A stretch of DNA of 64,000 bases from Oscillospiraceae bacterium (GCA_017481325.1 JAFUPG010000018.1:1-64000); one strand, 5' to 3'. Shown: positions 8,029 through 16,644, counted from the stretch's first letter. The notes: a model not told the origin generated them from the letters alone. A program made the numbers and translations.

Positions 8029-8051
8029 ATTACCTGATCTTGTACTATAAT
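8023..8051 (+). promoter_or_regulatory. Sigma-A-like promoter of murC
   Basis: TTGTAA, 17-nt spacer, TATAAT. The -35 box contains the stop codon of the pseudouridine synthase gene. Confidence 0.7.
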
Positions 8052-8082
8052 AGTAAAGATCTTCTGATTTAGGAGGCCCCTT

Positions 8083-9441
8083 ATGGCAAGAAAACGACTT
8101 GATTCTTATTTAGTCCCCGGGAAGCATATCCATCTCATCGGCATCGGCGGCGTTTCCATGCGCCCTCTGGGTCTGGTGCTCCGTGGCATGGGTATGAAGG
8201 TCACGGGCTCGGATATGAACTCCTCTGTGTCCACCGATGAGCTGATCTCCAAGGGGATCGAGGTTAAGATTGGACATAACGCATCCAATATTGACGGCGC
8301 TGACTGCATTATCCGTACCGCCGCCGCTCATAACGACAATCCCGAAATCGCAGCCGCCCGTGCCATGGGCATCCCCGTTTTTGAACGGGCCCAGGCCTGG
8401 GGCGTGATCATGCGGGAGTATAAGAACGCCATCTGCATCTCCGGCACCCACGGTAAGACCACGACCACCTCTATGGTGACCCATATTTTCATGGAGGCGG
8501 AGAAGGATCCCACGGTCATGCTGGGCGGCTATCTGCCCCTGCTGAAGGCAGGTCACCGGGTGGGAAACGGCGAGACCATCATTATGGAGAGCTGCGAATA
8601 CTGCGACTCCTTCCTGAATTTCTATCCCACCGTTGCCATTATCAATAATGTGGAAGCGGATCATCTGGATTATTTCAAGGATCTGGAGGCTGTGCAGCGT
8701 TCTTTCCGTAAGTTTGCCGGATTGGTTCCCCGTACCGGTTATGTCATCGCCAACGGCGACGATGCCAACACGGTTCAGGCGCTGGCGGATCTGAGCTACA
8801 TCTCCTTCGGCATGGAGGAGAAGAACGACATTCACCCCGCCAATCTATCCGAAGATTGTCGCTCCTTTGACATTATGATCTTTGGCAAATGCTACTGCCA
8901 TGTGGATCTGGAGGTCTTTGGCGAGCACAATGTGTATAATGCCCTGGCTGCCGCTGCCGCTGCCTATGTCATGGGCATTGAGGGCGAATATGTCAGCCGT
9001 GGTCTGGCTTCCTTTACCGGCGCAGGCCGACGGATGGAGTACAAGGGCAACTTCCACGGCGCAGATATCTATGATGACTATGCCCACCACCCCGGCGAGC
9101 TCCATGCGCTGATCAATGCCGTGCGACTCATGGGCTACAAGAGGATCATCCTCGCTTTCCAGCCTCATACTTATACCCGTACCAAGGCGCTCTTTGATGA
9201 TTTCGTTGAAGAATTGAAGCGTGTGGATGTGGCGGTTCTGGCGGAGATCTATGCTGCCAGAGAGCAGAACAAGATTGGCATCTCCTCCCGGGATCTGGCA
9301 AAGAAGGTGCCCGGAGCCGTGTCCTTTGATACGCTCCCCGAGGTGGGCGCTTATCTGCGCACCATTGCCAAGGAGGGGGATATTATCCTCACTGTCGGCG
9401 CAGGCGATATTTACAAGGCCGGCGAAATTGTGCTGAAATAA
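8083..9441 (+). CDS. murC: UDP-N-acetylmuramate--L-alanine ligase MurC
   Basis: Cytosolic Mur ligase of 452 residues adding L-Ala to UDP-MurNAc in the first step of peptidoglycan peptide assembly. The Rossmann loop HLIGIGGVSM (residues 17-26) marks the MurC N-terminal domain. The ATP loop GTHGKTTTTS is near residue 122, the EADHLDYF segment near 190, and the C-terminal domain carries DDYAHHPGEL. RBS AGGAGG precedes the start. It is monocistronic, with its own promoter and a terminator. Lone murC genes outside the dcw cluster are common in Clostridia. Confidence 0.93.
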   Translation: MARKRLDSYLVPGKHIHLIGIGGVSMRPLGLVLRGMGMKVTGSDMNSSVSTDELISKGIEVKIGHNASNIDGADCIIRTAAAHNDNPEIAAARAMGIPVFERAQAWGVIMREYKNAICISGTHGKTTTTSMVTHIFMEAEKDPTVMLGGYLPLLKAGHRVGNGETIIMESCEYCDSFLNFYPTVAIINNVEADHLDYFKDLEAVQRSFRKFAGLVPRTGYVIANGDDANTVQALADLSYISFGMEEKNDIHPANLSEDCRSFDIMIFGKCYCHVDLEVFGEHNVYNALAAAAAAYVMGIEGEYVSRGLASFTGAGRRMEYKGNFHGADIYDDYAHHPGELHALINAVRLMGYKRIILAFQPHTYTRTKALFDDFVEELKRVDVAVLAEIYAAREQNKIGISSRDLAKKVPGAVSFDTLPEVGAYLRTIAKEGDIILTVGAGDIYKAGEIVLK

Positions 9442-9449
9442 CGCAAAGG

Positions 9450-9475
9450 CCGGAGGTTCCGTCGGGAACCTCCGG
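9450..9475. terminator. Bidirectional terminator between murC and radC
   Basis: CCGGAGGTTCC-GTC-GGGAACCTCCGG, an 11-12 bp stem followed by TTTTC on the plus strand, in the 42-nt gap between convergent genes. Confidence 0.9.
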
Positions 9476-9483
9476 TTTTCATT

Positions 9484-10131
9484 TTATCGCAGATAGCCAC
9501 TGTCCTTAATGGAGACGAAGTCATCATCCGCAATGATGATGTGATCCAGCAGCTCCAGCTCCATAATTTCCAGAGAGGAGCGCAGCCGTCGGGTGAGCTC
9601 AATATCCTCCTCGGAAGGTATGGCAACGCCGCTGGGATGATTATGGGCCAGAACGATGCCTGAGGCATTGAGCGCCAGCGCCTCCATGACAATGTTGCGG
9701 ACAGGTGCATTGGCAGAATTCACAGAGCCGTAACCCATCTGGCGGCAGCTGATCAGATTTGCGGCCCCGTCCAGGAACAGCACGTAGACCATCTCATCAC
9801 GAACACTCATAAAGTAGGGCAGGAGATATTTCCCGTAGTGGCTGCTGTTCAGCAGCGGCTGGCCTTTGATCCCACGGGAGATAAAATAGCGCCGGCTCAT
9901 CTCCGGGAGAATGGACAGCAGCAGTGCTGTTTTATCGTCCATACCCTCCACCGTGGCAAGAGAGCTGCGATCTGCCTCCATCAAGCGGAAAATATTGGGA
10001 TAGCGCTCCATTAGCCGAGCGGAGAACTCTCTGGCATCGCTTCGGGTAAAGCGGAGCAGCAGCTCCAGCAGTTCCCGATCCGTCAGGCCATCGGCATTAT
10101 AGTTGCGAAAACGGTGCAGGAGACGTTCCAT
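9484..10131 (-). CDS. radC: RadC-family JAMM-domain protein
   Basis: 215-residue protein of the RadC family, historically linked to DNA repair but of uncertain function. The C-terminal half holds the JAMM metalloprotease-like signature: HNHPSG near residue 162, followed by the downstream SxxD (PSEEDIELT). The N-terminal region has the helix-hairpin-helix-like TVEGMDDKTALLLS segment. It lies 17 nt downstream of uvrA on the same strand and is probably cotranscribed with it, giving a DNA-repair context. Confidence 0.9.
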   Translation of the reverse strand: MERLLHRFRNYNADGLTDRELLELLLRFTRSDAREFSARLMERYPNIFRLMEADRSSLATVEGMDDKTALLLSILPEMSRRYFISRGIKGQPLLNSSHYGKYLLPYFMSVRDEMVYVLFLDGAANLISCRQMGYGSVNSANAPVRNIVMEALALNASGIVLAHNHPSGVAIPSEEDIELTRRLRSSLEIMELELLDHIIIADDDFVSIKDSGYLR

Positions 10132-10148
10132 CGTAATTCCCCTCCCCC

Positions 10149-12971
10149 TTAGAGTAGTTTTCTCAGGTAGCGGCCGGTGTAGGAGGCTTCGCAGGCGGCG
10201 ATCTCCTCCGGCGTGCCCTCTGCCACGATCTTGCCACCGCCGTCGCCGCCCTCCGGCCCAAGGTCGATGATATGATCCGCCGTTTTGATCACGTCCAGAT
10301 TGTGCTCGATGACCAGAACGGTATTACCGGCATCCACCAGCTTTTGCAGCACCTCGATGAGCTTGTGGACATCGTACATATGAAGGCCGGTGGTAGGCTC
10401 ATCCAGGATATACAGCGTGCGCCCCGTTGCCTGTCGGGACAACTCCGTTGCCAGTTTGACACGCTGCGCCTCACCGCCGGAAAGGGTGGTAGAGCTCTGC
10501 CCCAGCTTGATATAGCCCAGCCCCACCTGAACCAGGGTTGCGATCTTATCCCGCAGCCGGGGCTGGTTTTCAAAGAAGAGCAGTGCCTCGTCGGCGGTCA
10601 TTTCCAGAACATCGGCAATGGATTTGCCACGGTACTGCACCTCCAGCGTCTCACGGTTATAGCGCTTGCCGTGGCAGACCTCGCAGGGCACGTAGACATC
10701 AGGGAGGAAGTGCATCTCGATCTTCACCAGGCCATCACCGCTGCAGGCTTCGCAGCGGCCGCCCTTGACATTAAAGGAGAAGCGGCCTGCGGAATAGCCA
10801 CGCTCCTTGGCCGCAGCTGTGGAAGCGTAGAGATCACGAATATCGTTAAACAAGCCGGTGTAGGTGGCAGGATTGGAGCGAGGGGTGCGGCCAATGGGGC
10901 TCTGGTCGATAACAATAACCTTATCCAGCGCCTTGATGCCCTCAAAGCGGTCGTGCTTGCCGGGACGCACACGGGCATGATTCAGACTACCGGCAAGTTT
11001 CTTTGCGATGATTTCGTTGACCAGGGAGGATTTTCCCGAACCGGAAACGCCGGTGACGCAGGTAAAGCAGCCCAGAGGCAAGGTAATATCGATATGATCC
11101 AGATTATTCTCCCGACAGCCGTAAATCTGAAGCGATTTGCCGTTACCCTGTCTTCGCTCTGTGGGGACCGGGATTTTCTTTGCGCCGCTGAGATATTGGC
11201 CGGTAATGCTCTCGGGGCAATCCATAATATCCTGCAGGCTGCCACTAGCCACCAGCTTGCCGCCGTGAATGCCGGCGCCGGGGCCGATATCCACCAGATA
11301 GTCGGCGGCACGGATGGTGTCCTCGTCGTGCTCTACCACGATCAGGGTGTTTCCGAGATCCCGAAGGTGGCGGAGGGTATCCAACAGCTTGTCGTTGTCA
11401 CGCTGGTGCAGGCCGATGCTGGGCTCGTCTAGAATATAGAGCACGCCCATAAGAGAAGAGCCGATTTGCGTTGCCAGACGGATGCGCTGCGCCTCACCGC
11501 CGGACAGCGTTCCGGCAGAACGGGAGAGCGTCAGATATTGCAGACCGACACTCTCCAAAAAGCCCAAGCGGCTGCGGATCTCCCGAAGGATCTGCTCGGC
11601 AATGATGGCCTGCGCTCCCTCCAGCTTCAGTTCGTCAAGGAATTTCAGCGCCTTATGCACCGAGAGATCGCAGAAGGCCGCAATGGAGAGGCCGCCCACA
11701 GTCACCGCACGGGCAATATCAGAGAGGCGCTCGCCCTTGCAGTGGGGACAGGGAGAGGAACTCATGCATTCCTCCAGCTCTTTGCGCATGGCATCGGACT
11801 GGGTCTCATGGAAGCGGCGCTCCAAATTGGGGATGATGCCCTCAAAGGCCTGCTCCAGCACGCCTCTGCCGTTGCCACGGTCATAGTGGAGCTGCAATTT
11901 CTCGCCGCCGGTGCCGTAGAGAATCACCGCCATAGCCTCTTTGGAGAGGCTGCGGATAGGCGCATGGAGGTCAAAACGATATTTCAGCGCCATAGCCTCA
12001 AAGTACATTCTGGCGATAGAGTCGTTCTTGATGTTCCCCCATCCGCTGGCCTGAATGCCGCCGTCATAAATAGAAAGACTGTCGTCAGGAATGATCAGCT
12101 GGGGGTCTACACGGAGGCGGAAGCCCAGGCCGCTGCACTCGGGGCAGGCACCCAGGGGATTGTTAAAGGAGAAAAGTCGGGGCGACAGCTCCGGCATGGA
12201 GATACCGCAGTCATCGCAAGCGTAGTTTCTGGAAAACAGGGTCAGTTCATCGGTCTGGGTCTGATGGATGATCACCAGACCGTCGGAATGCGAAAGTGCC
12301 GTTTCGATGCTGTCGGTCAGGCGACGGGTAATATCCCCACGGAGGATCAGGCGATCCACCACCAGCTCGATATGGTGCTTTTTATTCTTATCCAGAGGGA
12401 TTTCCTCTGTCAGGTCGTAGTTGATCCCATCTACACGGACACGGGCAAAGCCGCCCTTCCGTGCATCCTCAAATACCTTGACGTGCTCGCCCTTTTTGCC
12501 CCGGATCACGGGAGAGAGCACCTGGAATCTGGTTCCCTCCTCCATGGTCAGCACCTTGTCCACGATCTGGTCAATGCTCTGGCGGCGGATCTCTTTGCCG
12601 CACTTGGGGCAGTGAGGTGTACCGGCACGGGCCCAGAGCAGACGGAGATAATCATAGATCTCCGTCACAGTACCCACGGTAGAACGGGGATTTTTAGAGG
12701 TGGTTTTCTGGTCAATGGAGATTGCCGGAGAAAGCCCCTCGATCACATCCACATCGGGCTTGTCCATCTGCCCCAGGAACTGACGTACATAGGCAGACAG
12801 GGATTCCACATAGCGTCTGCGCCCTTCGGCATAGATGGTGTCAAAGGCCAGGGAGGATTTCCCTGAGCCAGAGAGCCCCGTGAAAACGCTGAGCTGATTG
12901 CGGGGTATTTCCACGTCTACTTCTTTCAGGTTATTCTCCCGGGCACCCCGCACCAAAATACTGTCTCGCAT
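10149..12971 (-). CDS. uvrA: Excinuclease ABC subunit UvrA
   Basis: 940-residue damage-recognition ATPase of nucleotide excision repair, full length. Two ABC ATPase halves are visible: Walker [13 protein letters not shown] near residue 32 and [11 protein letters not shown] near 640, and signature LSGGEAQR in both halves. Zinc-finger cysteine pairs occur at CPKCG (about 121), CDDCG/CPECSG and [24 protein letters not shown] precedes the ATG. The promoter overlaps an SOS-box-like sequence. radC follows. Confidence 0.97.
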   Translation of the reverse strand: MRDSILVRGARENNLKEVDVEIPRNQLSVFTGLSGSGKSSLAFDTIYAEGRRRYVESLSAYVRQFLGQMDKPDVDVIEGLSPAISIDQKTTSKNPRSTVGTVTEIYDYLRLLWARAGTPHCPKCGKEIRRQSIDQIVDKVLTMEEGTRFQVLSPVIRGKKGEHVKVFEDARKGGFARVRVDGINYDLTEEIPLDKNKKHHIELVVDRLILRGDITRRLTDSIETALSHSDGLVIIHQTQTDELTLFSRNYACDDCGISMPELSPRLFSFNNPLGACPECSGLGFRLRVDPQLIIPDDSLSIYDGGIQASGWGNIKNDSIARMYFEAMALKYRFDLHAPIRSLSKEAMAVILYGTGGEKLQLHYDRGNGRGVLEQAFEGIIPNLERRFHETQSDAMRKELEECMSSSPCPHCKGERLSDIARAVTVGGLSIAAFCDLSVHKALKFLDELKLEGAQAIIAEQILREIRSRLGFLESVGLQYLTLSRSAGTLSGGEAQRIRLATQIGSSLMGVLYILDEPSIGLHQRDNDKLLDTLRHLRDLGNTLIVVEHDEDTIRAADYLVDIGPGAGIHGGKLVASGSLQDIMDCPESITGQYLSGAKKIPVPTERRQGNGKSLQIYGCRENNLDHIDITLPLGCFTCVTGVSGSGKSSLVNEIIAKKLAGSLNHARVRPGKHDRFEGIKALDKVIVIDQSPIGRTPRSNPATYTGLFNDIRDLYASTAAAKERGYSAGRFSFNVKGGRCEACSGDGLVKIEMHFLPDVYVPCEVCHGKRYNRETLEVQYRGKSIADVLEMTADEALLFFENQPRLRDKIATLVQVGLGYIKLGQSSTTLSGGEAQRVKLATELSRQATGRTLYILDEPTTGLHMYDVHKLIEVLQKLVDAGNTVLVIEHNLDVIKTADHIIDLGPEGGDGGGKIVAEGTPEEIAACEASYTGRYLRKLL

Positions 12972-13003
12972 AGTCTGCCTCCTCGCTGGTTTTCTGAAAT
13001 TTT

Positions 13004-13032
13004 ATTATAACACATTTGTTCGCAAAGAACAA
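13004..13032 (-). promoter_or_regulatory. uvrA promoter with LexA-box-like sequence
   Basis: Minus strand TTGTTC, 17-nt spacer, TATAAT (13004-13009). Within it, CGAACAAATGTGTT (13009-13022) matches 12 of 14 positions of the Bacillus/Clostridium SOS box CGAACRNRYGTTYC as I recall it. LexA control of uvrA is well established in Firmicutes; for this site it is inference. Confidence 0.55.
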
Positions 13033-13053
13033 CCGGAATTTTACAGGAAATCC

Positions 13054-13082
13054 TTGCGTTTTTCGAAAAAATAAGATATGAT
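13054..13082 (+). promoter_or_regulatory. Sigma-A-like promoter of the kinase-like gene
   Basis: TTGCGT, 17-nt spacer, TATGAT. It is followed within 10 nt by the array of Spo0A-like boxes. Confidence 0.55.
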
Positions 13083-13088
13083 AAGGTC

Positions 13089-13116
13089 ATCGACAGAATT
13101 CGACAAATTTCGACAT
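13089..13116 (+). promoter_or_regulatory. Three tandem Spo0A-box-like sites, 10-nt phased
   Basis: TCGACA occurs at 13090, 13100 and 13110, exactly 10 nt apart. The second and third copies read TTCGACA, the reverse complement of the consensus 0A box TGTCGAA; the first reads ATCGACA. The array begins just after the -10 of the kinase-like gene, so bound Spo0A could repress that promoter or drive an alternative one. The downstream block is sporulation-related. Confidence 0.55.
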
Positions 13117-13196
13117 CATTGCCAGACAGGATTTACCACGTAAATTTTACCCCGCTTGCGCAATAATAGGAAAAGACCGTCCGGGAGGTGAGTTCC

Positions 13197-14273
13197 ATGG
13201 ATAAGCAGCTATGCAATATTTTGAATATTCTCCCCCAGCCTGCCTTTGTGCTGAACCGGGAAAAGATCCTGTGGTGCAATGGCACAGCGGCGGCTCTGCA
13301 CATTTCGGAACTGACGGCCGAATCCGTTTTTTCACAGGCACCGGCACTGCTGCAGCTTTGTGCGCCGGATAGCCGTCTTCAGTTTACGCTGGAACTTCCC
13401 GGGCAATCCTGTGTAGCCACGGCGCAGCGCCTGGAGGACGGAATTCTTGTGATCGCCTCCCCTGTGGTATCCGGCTCTTCCGCCGAAGAGAGCCTTTCCT
13501 TCTCTGATGTTATGCGCCGTCCCTTGCAGGAACTGATCTCTGCTGCCGAAACCCTTTTTGCGGAGCTTCCTGACAAGCCTTCCGTCCGCACCGCAGGCGC
13601 AGCCGCCGAGCTGAACCGTGCCATTTACCGTCTGCAGCGTCTGTGTACCCACGGCAGCGAAAGCGGAAGGCTGTTGGCAGAAAACGGTACCGCTCAGCGA
13701 CGGCTTCGTTGTGTCACAGAGCTGCTGGATAGTTTTGCTCAGACCTGTCAGCCCTTGCTTCGTGCCGCCGGCTATTCCCTGCAATACAAGCCTTTGTCCT
13801 ATCCCATTCATGCAGATGTCGACGGTTCCCTTTTGGAGCGAGCTCTTTATCAGCTTCTGGCCAACGCTTTAACCTATGCTCCCAAGGGGAGCACACTGCA
13901 CCTGCACTGTGAAAAGCAGGATCGGCTGCTTTTGATCCATCTGGAGGATCAGGGCGAAGGCATCCGCCCCGAAGTGCTTGCCGGCCTGTATACCCAGGCC
14001 AAGCGTCATCCCTCTGCAGATCCTCGCAGCGGCCTTGGTTTGGGCCTTCCGCTGGTAAAGCGGATCGCTGAGCTTCACGGCGGCAGTTTGACGCTGTATA
14101 GCGGCAACAAGGGTACTGTGGCCACCCTTTCTATCAGCCTGGTGCGCTCGCCCATTTCCCTACGCAGCGTCATGTTCCACACAGATCCTTACGGAGGCCG
14201 CAGCCACGCTCTGGTCGAGTTGGCGGATATTCTGCCTGCTACGCTCTACAATCCCGAGGAAATCGAGTCATAA
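13197..14273 (+). CDS. Histidine-kinase-like ATPase lacking the H-box histidine
   Basis: 358-residue protein with the layout of a soluble sensor kinase. It has an N-terminal PAS-like region (residues about 1-90), a two-helix DHp-like region and a C-terminal HATPase_c domain. The N box (LLANALTYAPKG), G1 box (DQGEGI) and G2 box (GLGLGLPLV) are all present. The H box is altered: SDVMRRPL aligns with the usual SHELRTPL, so the phospho-acceptor His is Asp. It may be a pseudokinase or an ATPase or phosphatase module. No transmembrane segment is seen. The ATG at 13197 was chosen over a GTG at 13188 because GGAGG lies 8 nt before it. It precedes yabP. Confidence 0.78.
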   Translation: MDKQLCNILNILPQPAFVLNREKILWCNGTAAALHISELTAESVFSQAPALLQLCAPDSRLQFTLELPGQSCVATAQRLEDGILVIASPVVSGSSAEESLSFSDVMRRPLQELISAAETLFAELPDKPSVRTAGAAAELNRAIYRLQRLCTHGSESGRLLAENGTAQRRLRCVTELLDSFAQTCQPLLRAAGYSLQYKPLSYPIHADVDGSLLERALYQLLANALTYAPKGSTLHLHCEKQDRLLLIHLEDQGEGIRPEVLAGLYTQAKRHPSADPRSGLGLGLPLVKRIAELHGGSLTLYSGNKGTVATLSISLVRSPISLRSVMFHTDPYGGRSHALVELADILPATLYNPEEIES

Positions 14274-14309
14274 TTTTCGCCCCTCCGCCGTATATATACA
14301 GCGGAGGGG
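14268..14309 (+). promoter_or_regulatory. Hairpin and possible sigma-E promoter ahead of yabP
   Basis: CCCCTCCGC (14280-14288) pairs with GCGGAGGGG (14301-14309). The right arm is also the Shine-Dalgarno of yabP. TCATAATT (14268-14275) and GTATATAT (14290-14297), 14 nt apart, loosely resemble the -35 and -10 of sporulation sigma-E promoters. Sigma-E control of yabPQ is known in Bacillus. The hairpin may alternatively be a weak terminator for the kinase-like gene. Confidence 0.4.
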
Positions 14310-14317
14310 ATTTATTT

Positions 14318-14593
14318 ATGACCAAGGAAGGCGCAGATCGGCTGGATCTGCATGAAATGCATTTGGAAAACCGCAGCAGGCTGTCTGTCAGTGGGGTGCA
14401 GGAAGTGGAAAGCTTTGACGAAAATACCGTACTTCTTCAGACAGTGCGGGGCATGCTCATCGTTCGTGGGGAAGGTCTGCAGTTGCATACGCTTTCCATT
14501 GACGGAGGCCAGGTCCGGGTAGAGGGTACGGTGCACTCACTGACCTACGAAGAGCTGCAGAAAACCGGCTTTTTCCGCAGACTGTTCGGCTGA
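14318..14593 (+). CDS. yabP: Sporulation protein YabP
   Basis: 91-residue YabP/YqfC-family protein made mostly of beta-strands (NRSRLSVSGVQEVESFDENTV, then GMLIVRGEGLQLHTLSIDGG and a G-x-V-x-S-L-x-Y end). In Bacillus, YabP is a mother-cell protein of spore cortex formation. Length matches the family. The stop overlaps the yabQ start, and the order yabP-yabQ-divIC-yabR is the same as in Bacillus subtilis, which strongly supports the call. Confidence 0.92.
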   Translation: MTKEGADRLDLHEMHLENRSRLSVSGVQEVESFDENTVLLQTVRGMLIVRGEGLQLHTLSIDGGQVRVEGTVHSLTYEELQKTGFFRRLFG

Positions 14594-15249
14594 TGGAGCA
14601 ACCGGTTGCACTGCAGGGCAGCCAGTTTTTGCTGGCTGCCATTCTGGGCGCCGGCTACGGTGTCTGCTACGATCTGCTGCGAGGTCTGAGACGCAATCTC
14701 AGGGCTCTGACCCTGCCTGCAGATCTTTTTTTCTGTGTGCTTTGTCTGTGCGGAAACCTGCTGTTTGCTTTCTATATCGGCCGTGGTGAGTATCGGTTCT
14801 TTATGCTTTTGGCCTCAGCCCTGGGGGCCAGTGTGTATTTTCTCAGCCTCGGCCGTCTGATTTTGCCCTTATTTTACTTTCTGTGGGGACTAATATTGCT
14901 TCCCCTGAAAAAAATTTGCAGAATAATGGGCAATTTGATAAAAAAATTACTTATTTTTTTAAAAAAAGTCTTTTCATTTGGGAAAAAATCGGTTAGAATA
15001 AAAGGACGTAGGAAAAAGTTGAATTATGAAAGACAGGAGGGGTCAGGCCGTGCGTCTACGCAGATCATCACTGACCACGATGCTCATTCTACTGGTGCTG
15101 CTGGTGTTCTCCATCGCCACCGTATTTATACTCCAACCCAAGATCCATCAGGCAGAAGCCGAGGCGGCAGAGCTCTCCCGGCAGAACCAGGCACTGGCCG
15201 CCGAAAACGAAGCCATAAAAGAGGACATTCGCTCCCTGGGAAGCGATGA
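14593..15249 (+). CDS. yabQ: Spore cortex protein YabQ with long C-terminal extension
   Basis: Membrane protein needed for spore cortex in Bacillus. Residues 1-110 carry the YabQ pattern: a GYGVCYDLLRGLRR cytoplasmic signature and four hydrophobic segments, followed by a basic tail (KKVFSFGKKSVRIKGRRKK). The frame then continues for about 75 residues, of polar, low-quality composition, through the first 224 nt of divIC in another frame. The conserved part ends near residue 143. The tail is probably not conserved and suggests a lost stop codon or a frameshift near 15,020. The start is the ATG overlapping the yabP stop. Confidence 0.82.
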   Translation: MEQPVALQGSQFLLAAILGAGYGVCYDLLRGLRRNLRALTLPADLFFCVLCLCGNLLFAFYIGRGEYRFFMLLASALGASVYFLSLGRLILPLFYFLWGLILLPLKKICRIMGNLIKKLLIFLKKVFSFGKKSVRIKGRRKKLNYERQEGSGRASTQIITDHDAHSTGAAGVLHRHRIYTPTQDPSGRSRGGRALPAEPGTGRRKRSHKRGHSLPGKR

Positions 15250-15328
15250 CGCTGTCATCCGGATCGCCCGGGAACGTTTGGACTACTGCTTCGACGACGA
15301 AGTAATTTACGTTGATACCAATCAATAA
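15026..15328 (+). CDS. divIC: Septum formation initiator DivIC (FtsB/FtsL family)
   Basis: 100-residue bitopic division protein. It has a short basic N-terminus, one membrane helix (about residues 18-36, MLILLVLLVFSIATVFIL), then a leucine-zipper-like coiled coil (QAEAEAAELSRQNQALAAEN) and the family end RIARERLDYCFDDEVIY. It acts in the FtsL-DivIC-DivIB subcomplex of the divisome. Its position between yabQ and yabR matches Bacillus. The first 224 nt overlap the yabQ frame. The internal GGAGGGG near 15037 shows that a later start is possible, but the basic N-terminus argues for 15026. Confidence 0.9.
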   Translation: MKDRRGQAVRLRRSSLTTMLILLVLLVFSIATVFILQPKIHQAEAEAAELSRQNQALAAENEAIKEDIRSLGSDDAVIRIARERLDYCFDDEVIYVDTNQ

Positions 15329-15359
15329 AGACCATTCAAGGAAGGAATCACACACATAT

Positions 15360-15752
15360 ATGGAGCTTACTGTCGGCACAATCACAGAAGGTAAGGTTAA
15401 AAGCATTACCAAATTCGGCGCCTTTATTCAGCTCTCTGAGCAGCAGGTTGGCATGGTGCATATCTCTGAGATCGCCGCCACCTATGTCAGCGATATCCGC
15501 AACCATCTGACAGAAGGCCAGACCGTTACGGTGAAGGTATTGAGCATCGAAAACGGTAAAATCTCTCTGTCCATAAAACGGGCACTGGAGCAGCTCAAAG
15601 CGGCTCGCCCTCAGCGTCCCGTCGCTCCTGCGCCCAAGCCCGCCGCTCCGGCCACCTTTGAGGAAAAGCTGAAACAGTTCATGTCTGACTCCGACAGTAA
15701 GATCGCCGGTTGTCGGCAGTACGAGCACAGAACCAGATCCAGAAAACGCTGA
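15360..15752 (+). CDS. yabR: S1-domain RNA-binding protein YabR
   Basis: 130-residue protein with one S1 RNA-binding OB fold at residues 1-75 (VGTITEGKVKSITKFGAFIQL, VGMVHISEIA, GQTVTVKVLSI, KISLSIKRA). A basic, Ala/Pro-rich tail (about 80-110) follows. It is the YabR/polynucleotide-phosphorylase-like S1 protein found downstream of divIC in Firmicutes. The ATG at 15360 is preferred because it starts the S1 fold. An upstream in-frame ATG at 15312 would overlap divIC and lacks a good ribosome site. RNA targets are unknown. Confidence 0.88.
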   Translation: MELTVGTITEGKVKSITKFGAFIQLSEQQVGMVHISEIAATYVSDIRNHLTEGQTVTVKVLSIENGKISLSIKRALEQLKAARPQRPVAPAPKPAAPATFEEKLKQFMSDSDSKIAGCRQYEHRTRSRKR

Positions 15753-15756
15753 GACC

Positions 15757-15786
15757 AAAAGCCCCTCGTTCCGAGGGGCTTTTTTA
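15757..15786 (+). terminator. Terminator of the yabP-yabR operon
   Basis: AGCCCCTCG-TTC-CGAGGGGCT stem followed by TTTTTT, 7 nt after the yabR stop. Confidence 0.93.
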
Positions 15787-15803
15787 CGAAAAGGAGCATG
15801 ATT

Positions 15804-16502
15804 ATGCAGCACGTATTAATCACCGGCGGTTCCCGTGGAATCGGCGCTGCCGCTGTAAGAGCCTTCTGTCAGGCTGGCTATGCGGTCAGCTTTTTTTATC
15901 AAAAAAGCACTGAAGCAGCCAACGCCCTGGCTGCAGAGACCGGTGCCAGCCCGATTTGCTGCGACGTATCAGACGGCGCTGCGGTGGCAAAGGTCATTGC
16001 AGATTTGCCGCCTGTGGATATTTTGATCAACAATGCCGCCCTTGCGCACTATGGTCTGATCTCTCAGATCACACCGGAGGAATTCCGACAGCTCTTTGCC
16101 GTAAATGTAGAGGGTATTTACCACTGCGTTCGTGGGGTGCTGCCGGGAATGCTGCAAAAGCAGCAGGGCTGCATTATCAATGTCGCATCGATGTGGGGTC
16201 AGGTGGGCGCCTCCTGCGAGGTGGCTTACTCCGCCACAAAAGGGGCGGTGATCGCCATGACCAAGGCGCTGGCCAAGGAATTGGGGCCTTCCGGAATTCG
16301 GGTGAACTGTGTCAGCCCCGGGGTGATCCGCACAGATATGACAGAACAACTGGGAGAAGAAACCCTGGCACAGCTGGCAGAGGAAACACCTCTGGAGCGG
16401 CTGGGTAGCGGTGAAGATGTGGCAGGGGCTTTGCTGTATTTGGCAAAAGCCAACTTTGTCACCGGGCAAGTTTTAGCAGTAAACGGGGGCTTTGTGGTCT
16501 AA
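15804..16502 (+). CDS. Short-chain dehydrogenase/reductase (FabG-like)
   Basis: 232-residue classical SDR oxidoreductase using NAD(P)H. The cofactor loop TGGSRGIG is at residues 7-14, the NNAA motif near 75, the catalytic Ser in NVASMWG near 136 and YSATKGA with catalytic Tyr/Lys near 149-153. The PGVIRTDM segment follows. It resembles 3-oxoacyl-ACP reductase but no other fatty-acid gene is nearby, so the substrate is open. The ATG at 15804 is preferred over 15798 because AAGGAG would lie only 1 nt before the latter. Confidence 0.85.
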   Translation: MQHVLITGGSRGIGAAAVRAFCQAGYAVSFFYQKSTEAANALAAETGASPICCDVSDGAAVAKVIADLPPVDILINNAALAHYGLISQITPEEFRQLFAVNVEGIYHCVRGVLPGMLQKQQGCIINVASMWGQVGASCEVAYSATKGAVIAMTKALAKELGPSGIRVNCVSPGVIRTDMTEQLGEETLAQLAEETPLERLGSGEDVAGALLYLAKANFVTGQVLAVNGGFVV

Positions 16503-16580
16503 GGACTGCCCTGCCCCAAGATATAGTTTGCCTCCAAATTCAGCCGACATTTTTCTCTGTTTTTCTCTATTCCCTTGTGC

Positions 16581-16609
16581 TTGCCCTGCTTCGCCGCATA
16601 TGATATAAT
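16581..16609 (+). promoter_or_regulatory. Sigma-A-like promoter of the DnaD/DnaI operon
   Basis: TTGCCC, 17-nt spacer, TATAAT, 35 nt before the DnaD-like start. Confidence 0.65.
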
Positions 16610-16644
16610 GGGTCTACTTTCAGAATGAATGGAGAAAAACAGAC

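Noticed and set aside
13016..13032. TTGTTC-GCAAA-GAACAA as a SOS box
   Set aside because: The arms are in the opposite order (GTTC...GAAC) from the Firmicutes LexA site (GAAC...GTTC). The offset CGAACAAATGTGTT is the better candidate.
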